A stretch of 64,000 nt of DNA from a gamma proteobacterium symbiont of Ctena orbiculata (GCA_003058525.1 QBVD01000044.1:1-64000), one strand, 5' to 3'; positions 1-9,828 are shown, counted from the first letter of the stretch. The notes: generated by a model from the letters alone, not told the origin. Made by a program: numbers and translations.

Positions 1-230
1 ACAAACTATTACTTTTTGATTTTTTTGAATATATTTTGAATAAACAGTGTACCCCCGTCATTTCATCAACCCTGTCAAACCCTCTATGCCCCACCGATAT
101 TGCGGGCTTTCCAACCCGATTCCAACGGGTTAGCGTCACCCATGACAACCAGACCCATTAAAGATTAAAGCCTAATTGGCGATACAGCCTGTTAACTAAA
201 AATGAGTTAAAGACAGTAACGACCAATCTG

Positions 231-2684
231 ATGCAAACGAAAAGAATACGATCAGAAAGGACAATCAGCACCAGGCAGGTACCGAACGATTCAAATGAGT
301 TTCTTAAACGGGTTGAGCGCCAACGCCTCGACAGCGAATGTCTGCGCCCGTTGGATCTCAGATCGCATGTAAAGCAGCCTTGCAAACGCTTCTCCTATCG
401 CGGCCGAACCCTGTGGCTTGACCCTGAGGCACACCAGCTCTTTCTCGATGGATTGAAGAAAAATGCCGGGGTATTTACCGTAGAGACCTATGAATCCATT
501 CTCAGACAAGTTGCCGGCGAGGTAACGAAGTCGGCACAGGTTAATAAAACAGGAAACCGTGACAGCGATACAGCTGGGTCCCAAACCATACCTGTCTCAT
601 TATCATCAAGTGCTTTCGTTTCGGATCGGGCCGTCAACAATCTTGCAATCGACCTCTCCTATTTTGAAAAACGGGTCTATGACAGGTTTAAGATTTCCCT
701 GAATATGGATGTAATCTGGAATGGACAGACCTATGAAGCTGAAACCCGTGACATCTCCCAATCCGGTTTGCAACTACGTGTGAAAACGCCGATAGATATT
801 TCGGAGAGCGACCTGGTGCGCGTCGATGTGATGCCCTCTGTCGGGCGTCAGCTTGACCATCCTGAACTCGATTATCGTGTTGTACGAATTCGCCGCCTGT
901 TGAACGATACCCTTTTGGCATTGCAGTGTATTGAGAGTGAAGCTAAGGATGGCCTGACGGTGATTTCAGACCATATCAAGACTTCAACTAAGGCGGCATT
1001 GGCTGAACAGACTGATCCCGAAGATGCACTGCTGACTGCGCAAGCCCTGTTGGCGGAACGTTTTTACATGCGCTCCACATCCATACTGCCGTTCTTTATA
1101 TTTGAATGCCAGGATGGAGAATCACCTTTGCGCATCATCTTCGGCAATCAGGTGAACCGGCGATCCTTGAACGCATTCGGTAACTCACAGGGTAATTACG
1201 ATTTCACTTCCATGATCACGCCAAAGCGCATCAAGCTGTTAACCAGGCTGGCGTTACGTGACAGCAAGGCGGACACGCTGATGGCGGTCTATCTTTCCCC
1301 GGAGCATGCGGAACCGCAAGTCATAGCCGATCTTGAGTGCAAGAATTACAAACACTGGTGTCGGCTCGTGACGCGATATTCGGATCAGCCGGGGTTCCGT
1401 GTTTTCAAGATCGTTGCACGTGTGGCCCGCCGGCCCGTGGAGATGCGAATTGAGGACGCACTGGAACCACTTTCCGATCAGAGTGACAGGTTTGTACGCG
1501 AAATGCTCATGGATGCCAAAACCCTATCGATCGTAGGCGCCATGATCGATGTGACGGACCAAGCTCTTAATTGCCGCCGTAACGACCATTACCCTGACCA
1601 TAATGTCTATGAGGAGCCGATCATCAATAGTGATGATCTGCAATCCTTTGAACCTCCTCAAATGGTACCCATTCACTACATCCAGGAAAACCGAAGCGAA
1701 GACCGCTTTCTGGGGCAGATGCAGGTTGAGGTCGCTGTCGCCGGACGGCTCTATCTGGGCAAGACCCGGGATGTATCTGCCCATGGGCTGTCCGTCGAGA
1801 TTACAGATCCGAATCTCGCTTTAGTCATTGAGCGCAAGGCAACTATAACCTTTCCAAAACTGGAAGCGAGAAGCTCAAGCATGGCACGTATCAAAGGTAC
1901 CTTTCGCAACGTACCGGCAGAGATCGTAGGTGGACCGGCGGACGGGGAGCAGCTTTTGCGCCTCAAGATCAGTGATGCCAGCAAAGGCCGTCAGTTTTCC
2001 AATGCATTTTCCGGATTCCTGGCGAAACGCCAATCCGGTCTGCTACTCGAGACCTCGCATACGCTGCGTGCCGCCACATCACGCCTCTACTCATCGATCT
2101 TTATCGAAAGCAGCTCGACCCTGCCGGTCTTCATCTATTGCAGATCCCAGAATGACTGGACTTTCCGACTCGGCATCACCGCCTCCCCCTCACCGCTGGT
2201 CAGTTACTTCGAGGTTGCCGACGGCGAATTCGATTTCAGTGTCTTGGCCATGAATGGCCGCTTACAGCGGATTATGCAGGAAGCGACCGAACAGGGTTCG
2301 GCAGAGATCATCCTCTACCTCTCTAGAGAACGCCGCGGGAGCATGCCTGAATTTGAAATCAAATCCCTGGCCGAATTCGAAATTAGCGATGAAACACAGC
2401 GAACTGATTTCGTGCATCATGCTATGGACAATGATTTTCGCTGTGTCAAGATAGTTGTCAATCATCCTGACGTCCCACCAAAAGCAGAGGTTGAACAGGC
2501 GATCGATCGACTGGTACAACTTTCCCCTGGTCGCTGTGAACGCCTGAAAACCGATTTCGATAATCTGATTGCCATTGGCGACGTGGTTGATATCACCGGG
2601 TTGGTTGAGGACGTTTGGAATGAAACACCGACACCCGGCGCTACTGAGGGACCAACCGGGACAAATAAAAAGCCTATTGCCTAA
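231..2684 (+). CDS. Large protein with two PilZ (c-di-GMP-binding) domains
   Basis: Probable cytoplasmic c-di-GMP effector of 817 residues. Two PilZ domains are visible. The first starts near residue 146 with an RxxxR motif (RVYDR) followed by DISQSG near residue 174. The second starts near residue 487 (RSEDR) followed by DVSAHG near residue 514. Both keep the RxxxR and DxSxxG signatures that bind c-di-GMP in characterised PilZ proteins. Each is followed by a similar region of about 200 residues of unknown fold (compare 'MRSTSILPFFIFEC' with 'YSSIFIESSSTLPVFIYC'), so the protein looks like an internal duplication of a PilZ-plus-unknown unit. No signal peptide or membrane segment is seen. The gene converges with a GGDEF-EAL gene that could make or degrade its ligand. 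The ATG has no strong ribosome-binding site. The output function is unknown. Confidence 0.85.
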   Translation: MQTKRIRSERTISTRQVPNDSNEFLKRVERQRLDSECLRPLDLRSHVKQPCKRFSYRGRTLWLDPEAHQLFLDGLKKNAGVFTVETYESILRQVAGEVTKSAQVNKTGNRDSDTAGSQTIPVSLSSSAFVSDRAVNNLAIDLSYFEKRVYDRFKISLNMDVIWNGQTYEAETRDISQSGLQLRVKTPIDISESDLVRVDVMPSVGRQLDHPELDYRVVRIRRLLNDTLLALQCIESEAKDGLTVISDHIKTSTKAALAEQTDPEDALLTAQALLAERFYMRSTSILPFFIFECQDGESPLRIIFGNQVNRRSLNAFGNSQGNYDFTSMITPKRIKLLTRLALRDSKADTLMAVYLSPEHAEPQVIADLECKNYKHWCRLVTRYSDQPGFRVFKIVARVARRPVEMRIEDALEPLSDQSDRFVREMLMDAKTLSIVGAMIDVTDQALNCRRNDHYPDHNVYEEPIINSDDLQSFEPPQMVPIHYIQENRSEDRFLGQMQVEVAVAGRLYLGKTRDVSAHGLSVEITDPNLALVIERKATITFPKLEARSSSMARIKGTFRNVPAEIVGGPADGEQLLRLKISDASKGRQFSNAFSGFLAKRQSGLLLETSHTLRAATSRLYSSIFIESSSTLPVFIYCRSQNDWTFRLGITASPSPLVSYFEVADGEFDFSVLAMNGRLQRIMQEATEQGSAEIILYLSRERRGSMPEFEIKSLAEFEISDETQRTDFVHHAMDNDFRCVKIVVNHPDVPPKAEVEQAIDRLVQLSPGRCERLKTDFDNLIAIGDVVDITGLVEDVWNETPTPGATEGPTGTNKKPIA

Positions 2685-2711
2685 ATGTTAATATAGGCAA
2701 GTGTCCGGCAT

Positions 2712-5309
2712 TCACTTTTTGCCAGTTGACTGTTTGTTATTACCGTGATTCTGTTGAGCGGCCTGTGGTGCGATATTCGATACATCCATCGGTGGCGAGA
2801 GAAAGTGCCCTTGTACATAGTTTATCCCCGACTCATACAAGAACCTTAAAATTGCTGCATCCTCCACATATTCAGCAATGGTTTTTTTACCCAGGGAGTG
2901 AGCGATATCGTTGATGGAGTGGACAATCGCACGATCGCTGGGATCGGTCGCCACGCCCCTGACAAACAGGCCGTCTATCTTGATAAAGTCCACCGGAAGA
3001 TTTTTCAAATGTGAAAACGACGAGAATCCACTGCCGAAGTCGTCCAATGCAAAACGACAACCAAGGGCACTCAAGCGTGTAATCAGCTCATTGGCTGACA
3101 CCAGATTGGATACAGCCGAGGTCTCGGTGATTTCAAATATCACTTTACCGGGATCAATCGAAGAATTGACGATGAGTGTTTCGATATCCTCGATCAATTG
3201 CTTATTGGTGATCGTTTGACCCGACAGATTGATGGTAAACATTCCCGTATAGCCTGTCTGCTGCAACGATGCCAGTTTCTTTACAGCTGCGTTGACAACC
3301 CAGTAGTCTATTTTGTCCATCATATTAAAGCGTTCCGCCGTGGGCAGGAATGCACCGGGAAAGACAATCCCCCACATGGGGTCATCAAGTCGCAGTAACA
3401 GTTCACTGATCTGTTGTTCCTGAGGCACGATCGATAGAAGCTGTTGGTAAATTGGCCCCTCGGTCTCCAACATCAATTCCGGAGGAATAAGCTCTACCGG
3501 GATTATGGGTTGATAGTGAAGTACAAGATGGTCCTGTACCAAGGCATTGTGCAGACGCGAAGACCAGCCCAGATCCAGATCCATCGCTTTTTTGCTATCG
3601 CTTTCTGGGATAAAAAGATGCGTACGATTACGACCTTCACCTTTTGCTATATGGCAGGCAATATCCGCATTGGCGAGTATTTCACTGGCTGATTCGGACT
3701 CCTTGTCGATCAGAGCAATACCGATTGACCCGTTCACTTTGTACTGTTTTCCGTTATAGATGAACATATGGCTATCAAGCATCTCACGATAGTCATCGGC
3801 CACCTGGTGGATACTTTCCTTGCATACATTACGTAATATGACGGCAAATTCATCACCGCCCAGACGGGCTAGCAAATCGGTGCTTCTAAGGCGCTGCTTT
3901 AACTGTTGTGCGATTTCCACCAGCAATCGATCACCCGCCACATGGCCCGCGGTATCATTGATATATTTAAATCGGTCGAGATCTATATATAGCAGAGCGC
4001 TGGTCTCTTTACTGCGCTTGAGCCGACCAGCCTCTTGGGTTAACTGTTCCTCGAAATAGCGCCGATTGTATAGTTTGGTCAGCGCATCGTGACTCGCTTG
4101 CCAACGCAGTTCTTCTTCAAGCAGCTTTCGTTCGGAGATATCCCGAAACGCAACTACTGAACCTTCGCGTTTACCCTTGATAGTCAGGGGATAAACCGTG
4201 CACTCCACCGGTATCGAATCGCCTGACTTATGCCAAAACAGGGTTTCCCGCGCGTTGAGAGGTGTACCATCTGCATAAGTATGTTGTAAAAAACAATTCG
4301 TTTCATCGATCGGATTGCCATCTTCATCGGTGTAATGAAAAAGCTCAAGTGCCGACTTACCGATCAACCGCACATCAGGTGCATATCCCAGAATTCGCCT
4401 GCAAGCCGGATTGACGAACGAGATATAACCTTCGGAACTCACCCCGTAAACCCCCTCGCCAACCGATCTGAGGATGCCACCAAGGCGTTCGCGCTCTTTT
4501 TCGATCGATTTATGGGCCCGGATATGCCTGCTCATGGCATCTATGCGGGTCAGAAACAGATCATCGCTTTCGTTTTTGAACATGCACTCAACCGCACCCG
4601 CTTCGAGTGATTGTTTGATTGCCTTATCAAGATAGGTACCGGTTATGATCGCTGTGGTGATTCCGGTAGTCGTTGCGTTGTCACGCAGTCGCTGACAGAG
4701 TACATCACCTGTGGCGTCCGGCATAAAGTAGTCAATGATTGCGATATCGAACCGGGAATCCAGTGCCTTCTCGTAACCCTCCCCTACTGTGGCGGCTGTC
4801 TCGGCCTCATAGCCATTGGCCATCAGCAGCCGCTGATACTTCACGCGCACTGTGCGGGAGTCATCCACAAACAGTACTCGAATTGGCTGTACTATTGAAT
4901 TCGCGGTTGCCTCTGTGCGTTTTCGCTGATGCGCATCGATAAGCAGTTTTGCGATGAGGTCCGTGCTTTTCTGATAATCCTCCCAGAGTAGAAATGCGGA
5001 ATTTTCTCTTCTCTCCACCCTCCTGATGAGATCGGCATCCGATTCATGGGCAAGTGTAAGCAGTGGCAGGGATGTATAGGTGTTTTTCTCTAGCAACGTA
5101 CACAGTTCGTCTGCTCCGTGAACGGCATCACCGGGCCATCCCAATACTACCGCTTCGAAGGTTCCTCCATCATAAGAGCCCGGTACAAAGCGCCTAAGCG
5201 CAGAATTGAAGTCGAGATCGGCCTCAACCTCATAACCCGCTTTGATCAGGAGATTTTTTTCAATGTGCCGAATCGTGGCGGAAAGTTCGACCAGCAATAC
5301 TCTTGGCAA
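2712..5309 (-). CDS. REC-REC-PAS-GGDEF-EAL response regulator
   Basis: Cytoplasmic regulator predicted to make and/or degrade c-di-GMP. In order: a degenerate receiver (about residues 1-120), an intact receiver (VDDS, then the phospho-acceptor in IIDYFMP), a PAS domain ('GILRSVGEGVYGVSSEG' onward), a GGDEF domain with an intact RLGGDEF loop near residue 485, and an EAL domain. The EAL motif reads ELL and is preceded by an insertion of about 30 residues after YQPI. The later metal-binding motifs EITE, DDFGSG and KIDG are present, so phosphodiesterase activity is possible. I chose TTG at 5309 because AAGGA lies about 8 bases upstream and translation then enters the receiver at once. A further TTG at 5363 has no ribosome-binding site. 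The first receiver lacks the acceptor aspartate (VVLGWPG), so signalling probably enters through the second. Confidence 0.9.
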   Translation of the reverse strand: MPRVLLVELSATIRHIEKNLLIKAGYEVEADLDFNSALRRFVPGSYDGGTFEAVVLGWPGDAVHGADELCTLLEKNTYTSLPLLTLAHESDADLIRRVERRENSAFLLWEDYQKSTDLIAKLLIDAHQRKRTEATANSIVQPIRVLFVDDSRTVRVKYQRLLMANGYEAETAATVGEGYEKALDSRFDIAIIDYFMPDATGDVLCQRLRDNATTTGITTAIITGTYLDKAIKQSLEAGAVECMFKNESDDLFLTRIDAMSRHIRAHKSIEKERERLGGILRSVGEGVYGVSSEGYISFVNPACRRILGYAPDVRLIGKSALELFHYTDEDGNPIDETNCFLQHTYADGTPLNARETLFWHKSGDSIPVECTVYPLTIKGKREGSVVAFRDISERKLLEEELRWQASHDALTKLYNRRYFEEQLTQEAGRLKRSKETSALLYIDLDRFKYINDTAGHVAGDRLLVEIAQQLKQRLRSTDLLARLGGDEFAVILRNVCKESIHQVADDYREMLDSHMFIYNGKQYKVNGSIGIALIDKESESASEILANADIACHIAKGEGRNRTHLFIPESDSKKAMDLDLGWSSRLHNALVQDHLVLHYQPIIPVELIPPELMLETEGPIYQQLLSIVPQEQQISELLLRLDDPMWGIVFPGAFLPTAERFNMMDKIDYWVVNAAVKKLASLQQTGYTGMFTINLSGQTITNKQLIEDIETLIVNSSIDPGKVIFEITETSAVSNLVSANELITRLSALGCRFALDDFGSGFSSFSHLKNLPVDFIKIDGLFVRGVATDPSDRAIVHSINDIAHSLGKKTIAEYVEDAAILRFLYESGINYVQGHFLSPPMDVSNIAPQAAQQNHGNNKQSTGKK

Positions 5310-5746
5310 AACTATTTTCCTTAAATAACAGCTAGATACAAATAGACCAAAAATCCATATCAATTGTACTGATATCGGAAAATGCCACTATTTCTTTAGC
5401 GCAGCCTCACCCTACACCCATTTGTACTGAGAAACAGGATCATTACTCGAAGGTAGATCTTCAATGCACAGGGTAAACAGAGTGTCGCCAATACCGTTAA
5501 TAGGAAGAAAATTCTTATCCCAGCATCTTAATCAGAAACCTGATCATTGCGATTGCTCAGCATAGTCAAGATCGGTTTCCAGCATCACGGGTAATAAATC
5601 TGCGATCTATACAACGCCGGGTGACAAAGTTGTTTGAGCAAAACATGCTCGCGCTCCTTCTACAGTTCAACCTTGGCAAACATCCCGATTTGTAGGTTAA
5701 AGTAGAGGTATTTTCAGCAGCAACCATTTGGCGTCGTGTTACAGAA
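5310..5746. other. Divergent intergenic region, no gene recognised
   Basis: Spacer between the GGDEF-EAL gene (leftward) and the AI-2E permease gene (rightward). It must carry both promoters, but no convincing consensus pair stands out. A weak stem, GAGC/GCTC, lies near 5636-5650. Short open frames here have no ribosome-binding site or familiar composition. Confidence 0.5.
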
Positions 5747-6862
5747 ATGAGCAATCAATCCAATACTCCTCCTTACCAAGACGGTTTTCTCATTACTCTG
5801 ATAATTCTTGCGATCGTTGGACTGATCTGGCTGTTTCTGCCATTTCTGGCGGCGTTATTCTTTTCCCTTATTGTAGCCACCGCCACCTATCAGCTGTTTC
5901 TGAAACTTCAACATCGATGGAAACTCAGCGATACGACTGCAGCCACCGCAATGAGCATTCTGATTTTTTTCACCGTGATTGCGCCCATCACTTACCTGCT
6001 GGTAGAGATTTCTTTGCGCACCGGCGAGCTATACGGATCGGTTCAGGGCTGGGTGGATGCACAGGATTCGGAGAGTCTGAAAAAGATCTATACCGAAACA
6101 GCCAAGAAACTTCCGTTCGATTTGGGTGATCAGAGCGCACTCATTGCACAACTGGATGCAAATCTCACGAAGCTGATAACGGTTGCGAAAAACACGGTAG
6201 TGTTTCTGTTGCGGAGCATATTCAGCAATACAGCCGGCTTTCTCACCTTCGTATTTCTATCGGTTTTCGCTCTGTTTTTCTTCTACCGGGACGGTGATGA
6301 TATTGCACGTCAAATCAAAGTGCTTTCACCGCTGCCGAATCGCTACGATGAGTTGTTGATGGTGCGTTTCAGCAGCCTGGCAACCGTGTTGACCATCAGT
6401 GTTGTGATCGTGGCTCTGTTACAGGGCGTGAGTTTCGGCATCCTGATGAGTTTCCTTGGATTGCCGGCACTGTTTCTCGGCATTGGCATTGCGGTGACTT
6501 CCTTTATCCCGGTGGTGGGATCCGCTTTGATTTGGATACCGGTGGCTGTCTACCTCTATCTTCTGGGAGAGGTCTGGCAGGCGATCCTGGTAGTCGTTTG
6601 GGGCATGGTGATAATGGGGTTTGTGATCGATAATGTCCTGCGACCGGTGATGATTCAGAAGATCTCCAAAGGCCTGCCTGACGGCGGTAATCTCGGTGCG
6701 CTGGATCATACGTTGCTGACTGTTTTGTCGACACTGGCTGGCCTGATCCAGTTCGGCATCATAGGCATGTTGTTCGGTCCGGTCATCGCCGCCATGGCCA
6801 TCGCTATTTTCGATGTCTACGAACAGATCCACGGCGACACACTCGATCGGGAGAATTGTTAA
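5747..6862 (+). CDS. AI-2E family transporter (PerM/YhhT-like permease)
   Basis: Inner-membrane protein of 371 residues, the usual length for this family. Two closely spaced N-terminal membrane segments (residues about 15-50) are followed by a third near 65-85, a soluble stretch of about 85 residues, and a C-terminal block of several segments. That block has the family's typical run 'FLGIGIAVTSFIPVVGSALI' and the late 'DNVLRPVMIQ' motif. Family members have been linked to export of autoinducer-2 or to sodium/proton exchange; the substrate cannot be read from the sequence. The gene stands alone, with 124 bases before the next small gene. Confidence 0.88.
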   Translation: MSNQSNTPPYQDGFLITLIILAIVGLIWLFLPFLAALFFSLIVATATYQLFLKLQHRWKLSDTTAATAMSILIFFTVIAPITYLLVEISLRTGELYGSVQGWVDAQDSESLKKIYTETAKKLPFDLGDQSALIAQLDANLTKLITVAKNTVVFLLRSIFSNTAGFLTFVFLSVFALFFFYRDGDDIARQIKVLSPLPNRYDELLMVRFSSLATVLTISVVIVALLQGVSFGILMSFLGLPALFLGIGIAVTSFIPVVGSALIWIPVAVYLYLLGEVWQAILVVVWGMVIMGFVIDNVLRPVMIQKISKGLPDGGNLGALDHTLLTVLSTLAGLIQFGIIGMLFGPVIAAMAIAIFDVYEQIHGDTLDRENC

Positions 6863-6986
6863 ATCGTCATTCCGAAATAATATAAATCGTGCTGAATTCG
6901 AGAAGCCTGTTCCTCATCAGACATAGAGTTTCAGCTTAACCTGCCGCTATAGATATGAAGATCCCGCGTCACCCAGAGGTAATATT

Positions 6987-7190
6987 ATGGACGTTTCCGG
7001 AGCCGGCTCCCCATCTGCCAGCATGCTAGCGAACATCGCGATCAAAACAGAAACCAGTGTGGCTGTGCAAAAGAAAGCGATGGAGATGGAAAAGCAGACC
7101 GCAGCGCAGCTCATCGCATCTATAGAGCAGAGTGCGCCGAAAGCAAACGCCAGCGGTTCCATTGGCGGCAATATCGATATTATGGTCTGA
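6987..7190 (+). CDS. YjfB-like small putative motility protein
   Basis: A 67-residue protein without signal peptide or membrane segment. It opens with a Gly/Ser/Ala-rich stretch, continues as one charged amphipathic helix ('KKAMEMEKQTAAQLIASIEQ'), and has a glycine-rich tail. This resembles the small YjfB-type family annotated as putative motility protein. It is preceded by AGAGGTAA with good spacing to the ATG, so translation is credible despite the length. It converges with the TRAP operon, 20 bases from the dctM stop. The family name rests on general likeness, and its molecular role is unknown. Confidence 0.65.
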   Translation: MDVSGAGSPSASMLANIAIKTETSVAVQKKAMEMEKQTAAQLIASIEQSAPKANASGSIGGNIDIMV

Positions 7191-7210
7191 ATCGGTTTTT
7201 CCGAAAATCA

Positions 7211-8575
7211 TCAACCATATACTTGCCTCGGCAGCCATAGAACGACTTCAGGAAAGATAATACAGATAGCCAGTCCGACAGCCTGCAGGAACAAAAATGG
7301 AAGCGATGAGCGATAGATCTGACCCATTGTCACCTCGGGGGGTGCGACGCTCTTGAGATAGAAGAGGGCGTAACCGAAAGGCGGACTGATAAACGACATC
7401 TGCATATTGACCATATAGACCACACCGAACCATAGGGGCAGATCTTCGGAACTGACGCCCGGCAGACCGAAGACCCCGTCGAAACTCATGGTCTTCATCA
7501 AAGGGATGAAGATTGGCACCGCCAGTAGCAGAATCCCGACCCAATCCAGGAACATACCCAGGATCACCAGGATCACCATCATCAGAATCAGCACACCATA
7601 GGGACCCAGGCCGGTGCCGGCGATGGACTCATTGACGAATTCCTGACCACCATTCACCACATAGAAGCCGACAAACAATGTGGCTCCGAATATGATCCAG
7701 AGCACCATACCGGTGACCCTCAGGGTTGTGATAGCGGCGGATCGAATATTGTTGATGGTGAGACGTCGATGCATGGCGGCCACCACCAGAGCACCGAAGG
7801 TGCCGACTCCCGCCGCCTCAACCGGTGTGGCGATCCCGGCAAAGATAATTCCCAGGACCAATGCCACCAGAGCCAAGGGGGCGAACATATTGGCCAGCAG
7901 ATGAATCTTTTCCCGCGTGCTCACCCGCTCCTCTTTCGGTAAAGGAGGTCCCCAGGTTGGCTTTATCGTGGTGGCTGCAGCCACATAGATGATGTAGAGA
8001 CCGGAGAGGATCAGACCGGGTATGACCGCGCCGATAAAGAGCTCACCCACGGACTGCTGTGCAATCACGGCAAACAGGATGGCCAGGATCGACGGCGGGA
8101 TCAAAATCCCCAGGGTGCCTCCAGCCAGAATGGAACCGCAGGCGATGGTCGGATGGTAGTGGCGGCGAATCATGGCCGGCAGGGCGATCATGCCCATGGT
8201 GACTTCAGTGGCGCCGATGACACCGCACATGGCGGCCAACAGGGTTGAGGCGATGATGGTGGAGATGGCCAGGCCACCGCGCAGCCCGCCGAGGATCTTG
8301 TAGACCATATCGTAGAGCTCTTCGATGATCCCGGCCCGTTCCAGCATCGAGGCCATGAATATAAACAGCGGGATCGCCGACAACTGGTAGTTGGTCATCA
8401 GGGGAAAGATGCGTGACGGCAATATATTCAGCATGGCGGCATCGCCGAACAGGAACAGGAAGACACAGGCCAGGCCACCGGTGACGAAGGCCAGGGGTAA
8501 TCCGGCCATCAACAGGACCAGCAGCGAGCCGAACATAAGGACGGTCAACCAGACGATATCGATTTCCAGTCCCAT
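7211..8575 (-). CDS. dctM: TRAP transporter large permease (DctM type)
   Basis: Large membrane subunit of a tripartite ATP-independent periplasmic transporter. It uses an ion gradient to import an organic acid delivered by the binding protein encoded upstream. The 454-residue length and a dozen or so hydrophobic segments fit the family. Typical stretches are 'MLERAGIIEELYDMVYKILG' near the N-terminus and 'GTLGILIPPSILAILFAVIA', the conserved re-entrant/helix region. The ATG lies 4 bases after the dctQ stop, which indicates translational coupling. It is the third gene of the order dctP-dctQ-dctM. Confidence 0.93.
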   Translation of the reverse strand: MGLEIDIVWLTVLMFGSLLVLLMAGLPLAFVTGGLACVFLFLFGDAAMLNILPSRIFPLMTNYQLSAIPLFIFMASMLERAGIIEELYDMVYKILGGLRGGLAISTIIASTLLAAMCGVIGATEVTMGMIALPAMIRRHYHPTIACGSILAGGTLGILIPPSILAILFAVIAQQSVGELFIGAVIPGLILSGLYIIYVAAATTIKPTWGPPLPKEERVSTREKIHLLANMFAPLALVALVLGIIFAGIATPVEAAGVGTFGALVVAAMHRRLTINNIRSAAITTLRVTGMVLWIIFGATLFVGFYVVNGGQEFVNESIAGTGLGPYGVLILMMVILVILGMFLDWVGILLLAVPIFIPLMKTMSFDGVFGLPGVSSEDLPLWFGVVYMVNMQMSFISPPFGYALFYLKSVAPPEVTMGQIYRSSLPFLFLQAVGLAICIIFPEVVLWLPRQVYG

Positions 8576-8579
8576 GGTA

Positions 8580-9716
8580 TTAGCCTTCCGGCCTCACTTC
8601 GGCATCCAGTGTCGCTGCGCCGGGTTTGATCACCACCGAAATATCTTTCAGCAACTGGGCGACGCCCTGTATCAACAACAGCAGCGCCCCCAGAGAGAGT
8701 GCCAGTTTGATCGGCCAGTACTGGATACCCCACTCGGAGATGGAGACCTCATTCACTTCATATGAGTCGTAAAAGAAGGTCCATCCGGTTACCAACAGGG
8801 TGACCATAAAGATAAAGAAGAAGATAGAGGTAAAGAGATCCACCACTGCCATGGTACGGTTGGAGAGTTTGTTGTATATCACATCCACCCGCACATGCGC
8901 CCCTTCGCGTAGGACAAAACCACCGGCGATGAGATACTGCATGCCGAACATGAGAAACATACTTTCGTGGGCCCAATTGGTGGGTGAATTGAAGACATAG
9001 CGGGCAATCACCTCGTAGTAGTAGACGAATACCGCAATTACCGACCAGTAAGCGACAAACTCCCCGGCCAGGCCGTTAATGCGGGAGATCACCCGATTGA
9101 TGAGAAAGGGCTCAAGGCTGTCCTGGTGTTCCGCTTCGACACTGGGGCAGTGAAATCCGTCATCCGGTTGCAACTTCTCTGCCTGGTTACGCCTTTGGAT
9201 CAGTTTTGGCATCACCAGCAGATCTATAAGTAGCAGCAGAAGCATGCCGGCTCCCAGAGCCTGCGCGATGTGGTTCCAGCGCTCACTCCCCTGTTGCGCA
9301 TCTTCAAGTGACGCCCTGGCGCTGATCATCCTCTGCCTGGCATCGCTGAGACGCTGTTCTGCATTACGACGTCCCTTGTTGACCGCTTTTTCCGCACGCT
9401 GCACTTTAAACTCGGCCAATTTGATCCCGTTCTGTGCAGCTGAGAGATCGTCCCGTACACTCCGTACCTCTACATTCACTACCAGCAAAGAAGTGAAGAG
9501 CGCTATGAATGCCAGTGCCCAATAGCTCTTCAGGTAGAGCCTGTGCACGCCGAAAAAACCACCGACGACGAGCAGAAAGTAGCCGAGAGAGAGGGAAAGG
9601 GGTTGACCATATTCCTGGTGTGCGGATTTGCGGAACAACACCATGGCAAACAGGGGAAACAGGATCAGACCACTCCAGTAGAGCCAGTGGGGCAGTACAA
9701 AACTGATCTCAGGCAT
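8580..9716 (-). CDS. dctQ: TRAP transporter small permease (DctQ) with TM2-like N-terminal extension
   Basis: Small membrane subunit of the TRAP transporter, but 378 residues long, about twice the usual DctQ size. Residues from about 205 onward are the DctQ domain: four hydrophobic segments, with 'YVFNSPTNWAHE' and 'REGAHVRVDVIY' typical of the family. The first 185 residues contain two hydrophobic segments, a TM2-domain-like pattern ('GGFFGVHRLYL'), a charged helical stretch (about 85-145, probably coiled coil) and another membrane segment. No frame break separates the halves, so this is a true fusion or an extended subfamily. GGGAG precedes the ATG. A strong hairpin separates this gene from dctP upstream. 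Confidence 0.88.
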   Translation of the reverse strand: MPEISFVLPHWLYWSGLILFPLFAMVLFRKSAHQEYGQPLSLSLGYFLLVVGGFFGVHRLYLKSYWALAFIALFTSLLVVNVEVRSVRDDLSAAQNGIKLAEFKVQRAEKAVNKGRRNAEQRLSDARQRMISARASLEDAQQGSERWNHIAQALGAGMLLLLLIDLLVMPKLIQRRNQAEKLQPDDGFHCPSVEAEHQDSLEPFLINRVISRINGLAGEFVAYWSVIAVFVYYYEVIARYVFNSPTNWAHESMFLMFGMQYLIAGGFVLREGAHVRVDVIYNKLSNRTMAVVDLFTSIFFFIFMVTLLVTGWTFFYDSYEVNEVSISEWGIQYWPIKLALSLGALLLLIQGVAQLLKDISVVIKPGAATLDAEVRPEG

Positions 9717-9787
9717 GGGATTGGATCTCCCGGCGGCACCCTACGCATGGCGCAGCAGTTATTCTTCGATGGATTATCGGGTAGTCC

Positions 9788-9811
9788 GGGGCCTGCCCTT
9801 GGGCAGGCCCC
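9788..9811 (-). terminator. Strong intercistronic hairpin between dctP and dctQ
   Basis: A perfect 11-bp inverted repeat (GGGGCCTGCCC / GGGCAGGCCCC) with only TT between the arms lies in the 112-base gap between the dctP stop and the dctQ start. No U tract follows, so it is probably not a full terminator. Such hairpins often partially terminate or protect the upstream message, which would give excess binding protein over permease. The effect is inferred. Confidence 0.6.
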
Positions 9812-9828
9812 GTCAGCCTATCACTGGA

